DNA of 64,000 nucleotides, from assembly GCF_018129085.1 (NCBI RefSeq), contig NZ_JAAGBB010000002.1, positions 124,001 to 188,000 of the forward strand, given 5' to 3'. The DNA is from Plastoroseomonas hellenica. Its GTDB lineage: Bacteria > Pseudomonadota > Alphaproteobacteria > Acetobacterales > Acetobacteraceae. A program made the translations under genes and the position numbers. The notes beneath the pieces are model-generated. The model was not told where the DNA came from. It did not search any database and was given only the letters and a program-made list of their open reading frames with translations. Shown here piece by piece: positions 58,813 to 64,000 of this stretch. Numbering within the stretch: the first letter of the stretch is position 1; each line of letters starts with the position of its first letter.

Positions 58813-60123
58813 GTGGCGCCTTCGCGCAAGATGCATCTCGTCGCCTATCTGAAGACCGCACCGACCGCGAGCTATGCGCCGGGATGGCGCCATCCCGGCG
58901 CGTCGCTGCACGACATCTGGTCGCCCGAGCGCTACGAGAACCTCGCCCGGCTGCTGGAACATGCCCGCTTCGATGCCGGCTTCTTCGCCGATGGCCTCGG
59001 CGTGCCGGACACCTACAAGAAGAGCTTCGCGGATTATCTCGGGCGCGGCGGCCAGGTGAGCCTGCTGGACCCGATGACGGTGCTGCCCTTGATGGCGCGG
59101 GTGACGACGCATCTCGGCCTGGCGCCGACCATGTCCACGAGTTTCAACGGGCCTTATCAGCTCGCCCGCAGCCTGGGCTCCCTCGACCTGCTGAGCGGCG
59201 GCCGTGCCGCCTGGAACGTCGTCACCTCGGCGACGGAGTTCGAGGCGCGCAACTGCGGGATGGAAGGCCTGCCCCCCAAGGACGAGCGTTACGACCGCGC
59301 CGATGAGGTGTTGGAGGCCTGTTTCGCGCTTTGGGACGGCTGGGATGCGGATGCGGTGGTGCTGGATCGGGAGCGCGGCGTCTTTGTGGACGCCACCAAG
59401 GTGCGCTACGCGGATTACGTGGGCCGCTATGTCCGGGTGCGGGGGCCGCTCTCCATTCCGCGCAGCCCGCAGGGGCGGCCGGTGATCCTGCAGGCCGGCT
59501 CCTCCCCGCGCGGCCGCGCCTTCTCGGCCCGCTGGGCGGAGATGATCTTCTGCTCCCATGCGACCAAGGAGGATGCGCTCGTCTATGCCGCGGACATCCG
59601 CCGGCGGCTCGAGGCGCAGGGCCGCGCGCCGGAGGATTGCAAGATCCTGCCGTCGCTGTCCGTGGTGATCGCCGAGACGGAATCGATCGCCAGGGAGAAG
59701 GCCGCCTTCCTGGATTCATTGATGGACCCGGAGTTGGTGCTGGCCTCCAGCTCCGAGCTGCTCGGCGTCGATCTCAGCACCATCGAGACGGCGGAGCAGG
59801 CGGAGGCTGCTGCCGGCAATCATGGCATCGCGGGGTCGCGGGACCGCATGAGCCAGGTCGCGAAGCAGCAGGGCATCACCTTCGCGCAGGCGGTCCGCAA
59901 GCCGCGCGGCCTCATCGCCGGCACGCCGGCGATGATCGCCGACCTGATGGAGGATTGGTTCACCTCCGGCGCCTGCGACGGCTTCGTGCTGCCACCGACC
60001 GTCTTCCCCGCAACCTATGAGGAGGTCGGGCGCATGCTGGTGCCGGAACTGCAGCGACGCGGGTTGTTTCGCACGGAGTATGCGGGCCGCACCTTGCGGG
60101 AGAACCTGGCCAACCCTGGTTAA
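58813..60123 (+). CDS. LLM-class flavin monooxygenase (NtaA/SnaA/DszA/EmoA type), second copy
   Basis: This 436-residue oxygenase is related to the gene at 51808-53160: TASYAPGWRHPGASLHDIWSPERYENLARLLEHARFDAGFFADGLG, ARSLGSLDLLSGGRAAWNVVTSATEFEARNCG and RSPQGRPVILQAGSSPRGRAFSARWAEMIF. I chose the GTG at 58813, which has AGGAG six bases upstream; GTG 58810 and ATG 58831 are alternatives. It is divergent from the binding-protein gene with a shared 284-base promoter region. It overlaps the convergent small membrane gene by 4 bases. Confidence 0.9.
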   Translation: MAPSRKMHLVAYLKTAPTASYAPGWRHPGASLHDIWSPERYENLARLLEHARFDAGFFADGLGVPDTYKKSFADYLGRGGQVSLLDPMTVLPLMARVTTHLGLAPTMSTSFNGPYQLARSLGSLDLLSGGRAAWNVVTSATEFEARNCGMEGLPPKDERYDRADEVLEACFALWDGWDADAVVLDRERGVFVDATKVRYADYVGRYVRVRGPLSIPRSPQGRPVILQAGSSPRGRAFSARWAEMIFCSHATKEDALVYAADIRRRLEAQGRAPEDCKILPSLSVVIAETESIAREKAAFLDSLMDPELVLASSSELLGVDLSTIETAEQAEAAAGNHGIAGSRDRMSQVAKQQGITFAQAVRKPRGLIAGTPAMIADLMEDWFTSGACDGFVLPPTVFPATYEEVGRMLVPELQRRGLFRTEYAGRTLRENLANPG

Positions 60124-60329
60124 TGCCGGCCGGTGCGGCTGACGTTGAACAGCAGGATGCCAGTGCAGCCGGCAAGCAAGGCGGGACCGGCGATCGCGGC
60201 CGACAGCCATGGCGCCAATGTCATGGCGACGCCGATGACGGCGCAGCACAGCAGCAGCGCGAGCGCCAGCGCCCCGTCATCCACGAAGAGCCCGAGCAAT
60301 TCGGACCCGACCGCGCGCAGCATGCGCAT
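60120..60329 (-). CDS. Small two-span membrane protein
   Basis: This 69-residue protein has two hydrophobic segments (about 19-40 and 43-62) after an N-terminal amphipathic part (MRMLRAVGSELLGLFVDDGAL). Its ATG overlaps the stop of the COG4280-like gene, so the two are coupled. I do not recognise a family; it could be an accessory subunit of that membrane protein. Confidence 0.7.
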   Translation of the reverse strand: MRMLRAVGSELLGLFVDDGALALALLLCCAVIGVAMTLAPWLSAAIAGPALLAGCTGILLFNVSRTGRH

Positions 60330-61081
60330 CAGCGGACTCCCTCCACCTGTCGTGATGGCGCCGCCAGCCGGATGCCGAGCAGGGCTGCCGCCAGCAGCAC
60401 CGCCGCGATGCCGAGCAATGCGAGATCATGGCCCGGCCAGTCGATGCCGAGGCCTTCGCCGGTCCAGTAGATGCCGAAGGCCGAGATCAGCACACCGACG
60501 CTGAACTTCAGCGTGTTCTCCGGCACGCGTGCGAGCGGCTTGCGGACCGCGACCGCGGCGATGGCGACGAGGATCGCGGCCGCCAATGCGCCGCCTGCCG
60601 CCGCGGGGATCAGCGCCGGGCTGCCGGCTGCCACCGCCAGCACCAGGAAAGCGACCTCCACGCCTTCGAGCAGCACCGCCTTGAAGGCGGTGACTGTTGC
60701 GACGGGATCGAGGCCGCAGCGCGCCGTCGCCCGCGCGAGCCCGAGATTCGCCGTCTCGCTGCGGAATACCTTCTCCTCGTCGTGCAGCGGGATGACGCCG
60801 GCACCGCGCAGGATCGCCTTGCGCAGCCAGCGCATGCCGAAGAGCAGCAGCAACAGGCCCACGAAGAGCTGCAGCGCCTGTTCCGGAAGCCGCGACAGGG
60901 CTGGGCCGAGCGCCAGCACGAGCAGGACCAGCACGGCCAGCGCCAGGCCGGTGCCGGTGAGGGCGGCGCGCCAGCCGCGCACGGTACCGACCGCCAGCAC
61001 GATGGTGGCCGCTTCCACGCATTCCACGAGGGAGGCGAAGAAAGCCGCGCCGATGATGGGCGCGAGTTCGATCCAGGTCAT
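60329..61081 (-). CDS. COG4280-like integral membrane protein with duplicated ExxE motifs
   Basis: This 250-residue membrane protein has about seven spans in two related halves. Each half begins with a span bearing an acidic motif: E20-x-x-E23 (ASLVECVEAATIVLA) and E139-x-x-E142 (AVLLEGVEVAFLVLA). This resembles the paired acidic motifs of metal-ion permeases such as FTR1 (REGLE) and the GDT1/UPF0016 cation family, though neither consensus is fully met. It may transport a metal ion. It lies 18 bases downstream of the RpiR regulator. Confidence 0.8.
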   Translation of the reverse strand: MTWIELAPIIGAAFFASLVECVEAATIVLAVGTVRGWRAALTGTGLALAVLVLLVLALGPALSRLPEQALQLFVGLLLLLFGMRWLRKAILRGAGVIPLHDEEKVFRSETANLGLARATARCGLDPVATVTAFKAVLLEGVEVAFLVLAVAAGSPALIPAAAGGALAAAILVAIAAVAVRKPLARVPENTLKFSVGVLISAFGIYWTGEGLGIDWPGHDLALLGIAAVLLAAALLGIRLAAPSRQVEGVR

Positions 61082-61099
61082 GCTGCGATATCCCTCCTG

Positions 61100-62002
61100 T
61101 CAGCCGATATCCTGGCGGCCGCCCGCAATGGCGGCGCGCAGATCGTTTAGGTGGTCGAGCGACGCGAGCGCGCGCTCGCCATCCAGCGCGGCAAGGCCCA
61201 TGACCAGCGCCTCCAGCGCGGCCAAGGTCGCGCCATGCAGCGCGACGCGCCGGGCGCGGCCGCGGCGCGCCGGAATCACCACATCGGCATGGCGGGCGAG
61301 CGCGCGATCAAGGCTGTCGGTCACCAGGACCAGCGGCAGGGCCAGGCGCCGCGCCTCGCCGAAGACGGTGGCGACCTCGCGATAGGCGCGGCCATAGGCC
61401 AGCACCAGCAGCGCGTCGCCGGCGCCGAGATCCAGCAACTGGTCCGCTAGCGCGATGCCGCTGGCGTTCAGCGTGCGGGTGGCGCGGCCGGCGCGGCCGA
61501 GCAGGGTCGTGACATAGCGGGCCAGGGCGGCGGAGGGGCCGATCCCGAAGACCAGGATGCGGCGCGCGGGATGCAGGGCCAGGGCGGCGGCGCGCAGACT
61601 GGCCTGGGCCTCGGGCGCGGCGATCGCCTCTATCGCTTCGCGTTGCGCCTCGATCGCGATGGCAATGGCGCGCCCTGCTTCCTCGCCGGCTTCGGCCAGG
61701 CTGCGGCGCATCGCCTCGGCGGGCGTCGCCGGGTTCGCAGCCAGCGTGGCGGCCAGCATGCGCTTGAGCTCGGGCAGGCCGCCGAAGCCCATGGCCTGCA
61801 CGGCCCGCACCACGGTGGCGTCGGAGGTGCCGATGCGGGATGCGAGATCGGCGGCGGAGCTGGCGAGGGTGAGGGCGCGATTCTCGGTTATGAAGCGCGC
61901 GACGCGTCGGGCCGCCGGCGGCAGCGCCGCCTGCGTCCGGGCGAGATGGGCGCCGAAGGCGTCTTCGGCGATCGCCGGGCTATCGGGGTCGGCGGGTGGC
62001 AT
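61100..62002 (-). CDS. MurR/RpiR-family transcriptional regulator
   Basis: This 300-residue regulator has an N-terminal helix-turn-helix (about 18-85, LPPAARRVARFITENRALTLASSAADLASRIGTSDATVVRAVQAMGF) and a C-terminal SIS sugar-phosphate-binding domain (about 120-270, ARRILVFGIGPSAALARYVTTLLGRAGRATRTLN and DALLVLAYGRAYREVATVF). CGGAGGAG precedes the ATG. It is downstream of hyuA-hyuB and upstream of a membrane protein, so its targets may be either set. Confidence 0.92.
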   Translation of the reverse strand: MPPADPDSPAIAEDAFGAHLARTQAALPPAARRVARFITENRALTLASSAADLASRIGTSDATVVRAVQAMGFGGLPELKRMLAATLAANPATPAEAMRRSLAEAGEEAGRAIAIAIEAQREAIEAIAAPEAQASLRAAALALHPARRILVFGIGPSAALARYVTTLLGRAGRATRTLNASGIALADQLLDLGAGDALLVLAYGRAYREVATVFGEARRLALPLVLVTDSLDRALARHADVVIPARRGRARRVALHGATLAALEALVMGLAALDGERALASLDHLNDLRAAIAGGRQDIG

Positions 62003-62050
62003 CGGCTCCTCCGGTCGAGGAGACGTATGCTACATGCTCATAGATTTGGT

Positions 62051-62063
62051 AGTGAATATTACT
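62051..62063. promoter_or_regulatory. AT-rich near-palindrome upstream of the RpiR gene
   Basis: AGTGAATATTACT (62051-62063) is symmetric at 4 of 6 pairs and lies 49 bases upstream of the RpiR start in an otherwise GC-rich sequence. It is a candidate autoregulatory site or -10 region. Confidence 0.35.
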
Positions 62064-62074
62064 TAACCCCGCAG

Positions 62075-62098
62075 CCGGCGCCGCGGGAGCGGCGCCGG
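62075..62098 (-). terminator. Strong GC hairpin downstream of hyuB
   Basis: CCGGCGCCG (62075-62083) and CGGCGCCGG (62090-62098) form a perfect 9-bp stem with a 6-base loop, 15 bases after the hyuB stop. No T-run follows on the minus strand, but a GTTAAGTAATATT stretch begins a few bases later. Confidence 0.45.
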
Positions 62099-62112
62099 CC
62101 GGCTGTCCCTCC

Positions 62113-63828
62113 TCAGCGTGCGGCGCGCAGACGCGCCGTCGCCTCCGCATCGGGCTCGCCGGCGGCGGTGAGCGCGACGCCGTACTGCGCCCTGGCCTGC
62201 TCCGGGGCGATCAGGCCGAAGCGCACGTCGCGCGCGACCTGCGCCGGGTCGCGCGCGAAGGGATCGCCATAGCCGCCGCCGCCCGGCATTTCGACGATCA
62301 GCCGGTCGCCGGCGGGGATGACCTGGAAGCCCTTCACCTTCATGGCACCGCCGGAGCCGAGGCTGAGGCTGCCCGTCGCGCCGGGCGCGCCGCCATGCCG
62401 GCCGCGCGCGGGATATTCGCCGCGTTCGAACCGCGCCTGGATGCCGAAGGCCGTGCCTTCGCGGTTGGCGATCTCCATGCGCTGGCCGAGCCCGCCGCGC
62501 TGCCGGCCGGCGCCGCCCGAGCCCTGGCGCAACTCCTTCCTCCAGACGACGAGCGGTGTGATCGCCTCGGTGATCTCGACCGGCACGTTGCGCACGCCCG
62601 ACGGGAAGGGTGTCGCCGAAAGCCCATCCTGCTTCGGCCGCGCGCCGGCGCCGCCGGAATGGAAGGTGGTCACGTTGAAGCTGCGGATCGCGCTGCCCTC
62701 GGTGCCGGTCAGCCCATGGCCGGCGAGCAGGCTCAGGTTCCAGAGGCTCGAGGTGCCCTCGGCCGGCACCAGATCCGGGATCGCCTGATCGAGGCAGCCA
62801 TAGACCACGTCCGGCAGCATGTGGCCGATGACCGATCGCGCATAGACTGCGGCCGGATGCGGCGCATTGACGATGGTGTTCTCCGGCGCGGTGACGATGA
62901 CGGCGTCGAGCGTGCCGGTGTTGTTCGGGATCCAGGGCGCCAGCGCTGCCTTCACGCCAAAGGAGGTATAGGCTTCCGTGTAGCAGATCGGGCAGTTGAT
63001 GGCGTAGCGCGACAGGCCGGAGGTGCCGGTGAAATCGACCAGCACGCGATCGCCGGCAATGGTCAGCGTCGCGGCGAGCGTCACCGGCGCCTCGAAGCCG
63101 TCGATCGTCATGCTTGCGCTCCAGCGTCCCTGCGGCAGCTTCGCGATGACATCGGCCATGGCGCGGCGGCTGCGGGCGATGACCTGCTCGCCGAGCTCCT
63201 GGAGGTCGGTCAGGTGATACTCGCGCATCATCTCGACCAGGCGGACGCCGCCCTTCTCGTTGCAGGCGATCAGCGCGTAGATGTCGCCCACCACCTGCAC
63301 CGGCTCACGCACATTGGCGCGCACCATGCCGATCAGGTCCTCGTTCATCCGGCCTTCGCGCACCAGGTACATCAGCGGGATGTAGAGGCCTTCGTGGTAG
63401 ATCTGCCGGCCCTCGGCGCTGACGCCGAGGCCGCCGATATCGACCACATGCGTCGTGCTGGCGAACAGCGCGACCGCCTGGCCATCAAGGAAGATCGGCG
63501 TCACCACCGTCAGGTCGAAGAGGTGGCCGGTGCCCTTCCAGGGGTCGTTGGTGATCAGGACGTCGCCGTCCTTCAGCGTCTCGGCCGGGAAGTCGTTCAG
63601 GAAATGGACGACCGCGCGGGCCATGGAGTTGATGTGGCCGGGCGTGCCGGTGACTGCCTGGGCCAGCATCCGACCCTGCATGTCGAAGACGCCGGCCGAG
63701 ATGTCGCCGGCCTCGCGCGCCGCGGTGCTGAAGGCGGTGCGGACCAGGGTCTGCGCCTGCTCCTCCACCACCGAGAGGAGGCGGTTCCAGAGGATCTGGA
63801 TCTCGATCTCGCCGAGGGTGTTGCTCAT
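62113..63828 (-). CDS. hyuB: Hydantoinase B/oxoprolinase-family subunit
   Basis: This 571-residue protein is the B subunit of an ATP-dependent hydantoinase/acetone-carboxylase-type enzyme. TLGEIEIQILWNRLLSVVEEQAQTLVRTAFSTAAREAGDISAGVFDMQGRMLAQAVTGTPGHINSM is the family opening, and TNDPWKGTGHLFDLTVVTPIF and GGGGYGDPFARDP are conserved further on. It usually pairs with HyuA to open hydantoin, N-methylhydantoin or 5-oxoproline rings. Its ATG overlaps the hyuA stop by 4 bases. Confidence 0.94.
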   Translation of the reverse strand: MSNTLGEIEIQILWNRLLSVVEEQAQTLVRTAFSTAAREAGDISAGVFDMQGRMLAQAVTGTPGHINSMARAVVHFLNDFPAETLKDGDVLITNDPWKGTGHLFDLTVVTPIFLDGQAVALFASTTHVVDIGGLGVSAEGRQIYHEGLYIPLMYLVREGRMNEDLIGMVRANVREPVQVVGDIYALIACNEKGGVRLVEMMREYHLTDLQELGEQVIARSRRAMADVIAKLPQGRWSASMTIDGFEAPVTLAATLTIAGDRVLVDFTGTSGLSRYAINCPICYTEAYTSFGVKAALAPWIPNNTGTLDAVIVTAPENTIVNAPHPAAVYARSVIGHMLPDVVYGCLDQAIPDLVPAEGTSSLWNLSLLAGHGLTGTEGSAIRSFNVTTFHSGGAGARPKQDGLSATPFPSGVRNVPVEITEAITPLVVWRKELRQGSGGAGRQRGGLGQRMEIANREGTAFGIQARFERGEYPARGRHGGAPGATGSLSLGSGGAMKVKGFQVIPAGDRLIVEMPGGGGYGDPFARDPAQVARDVRFGLIAPEQARAQYGVALTAAGEPDAEATARLRAAR

Positions 63829-64000
63829 CGGGCGGTCCTCTCGATCAGGATATGGCCGGCGGCGTTCGGCCCGGCCTGGAAGCCCAGCGGGACGAGGGTG
63901 GAGGTCTCGGCCTCCACGATCACCGCCGGGCCCTGGATGCGGGCACCGGCGGGCAGTGCGGCGCGCTCGTAGATCGCGGCCTCCAGCGCGGTCCCGGTGC
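63825..64000 (-). CDS. hyuA: Hydantoinase A/oxoprolinase-family subunit, truncated by window edge
   Basis: Only the last 57 residues are visible, ending ...YERAALPAGARIQGPAVIVEAETSTLVPLGFQAGPNAAGHILIERTAR. The GPAVIVEAETSTLVPLG motif is the hallmark C-terminus of HyuA-type proteins. The gene is upstream of and coupled to hyuB; the rest lies beyond base 64000. Confidence 0.88.
   Translation of the reverse strand, partial: TGTALEAAIYERAALPAGARIQGPAVIVEAETSTLVPLGFQAGPNAAGHILIERTAR

Noticed and set aside
56312-58852. 846-codon plus-strand frame over the Opp-type importer genes
   Set aside because: It runs antisense across two well-defined genes and their gap and resembles no protein family.

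Overview
The window is very GC-rich, densely coded DNA with many GTG/TTG starts and 4-base start/stop overlaps. It carries several Liv-type and Opp-type ABC importers, a Bug-type solute-binding protein, CaiB CoA-transferases and a hydantoinase pair. This points to an alphaproteobacterium, most likely a Roseomonas-like member of the Acetobacteraceae; that placement is inferred from style and gene content, not from a marker tree. There is no transposase, integrase, phage gene or CRISPR array. It reads as chromosome made of small catabolic cassettes, each with its own regulator, around a few housekeeping genes.

Layout. 1-10593: a CoA-metabolism and uptake cassette (two CaiB-type CoA-transferases, a MaoC hydratase, an IclR regulator with an AT-rich operator-like site, a cysteine-dioxygenase-like cupin, a crotonase, a complete LivHMGF importer with its binding protein, and a nitrilase). 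10776-13668: a LysR regulator, a Tat-exported metallo-beta-lactamase-fold hydrolase, a tiny exported protein and a Rid protein. 13743-20625: a second catabolic set (flavoprotein monooxygenase, crotonase, cupin) beside a second, oppositely oriented Liv importer. 20692-33413: housekeeping and mixed genes (kynurenine-formamidase-like hydrolase, nucleoside deoxyribosyltransferase-like protein, bcp, glnE, a large AsmA-like protein, tyrS, anmK, a Bug protein and an alpha/beta hydrolase). 33918-38990: an Fe-S/sulfur-transfer operon (IscR-like regulator, two different cysteine desulfurases, ferredoxin, TenA-like protein, MnmA), followed by an elongator tRNA-Met with its own promoter. 39134-44914: a DUF3592 membrane protein, a LacI regulator divergent from a PhyH dioxygenase/MFS/TIM-barrel operon, and a Nudix hydrolase. 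44921-51572: an MFS exporter, then a likely D-threonate operon (KdgT-type permease, DtnK kinase, PdxA2 dehydrogenase, DeoR regulator) followed by a Thr/Ser dehydratase. 51808-60123: two NtaA/EmoA-type flavin monooxygenases flank an Opp-type importer, an arrangement resembling aminopolycarboxylate (EDTA/NTA) systems. 60120-64000: a COG4280-like membrane protein, an RpiR regulator and hydantoinase B/A (A truncated by the window end).

The most unusual signal lies between genes. Two families of 160-210 bp palindromic elements occur twice each. Within each family the core or linkers are conserved, while the outer or inner hairpin arms are completely different between copies yet still self-complementary. 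Family 2 fills two convergent-gene gaps almost exactly, and its central stem is 26 bp in one copy and 29 bp in the other, both perfect. Family 1 sits between tandem genes. A third, short hairpin repeat lies upstream of two exported-protein genes. Several operator-like palindromes next to local regulators are also visible (IclR, LacI, DeoR and RpiR neighbourhoods).
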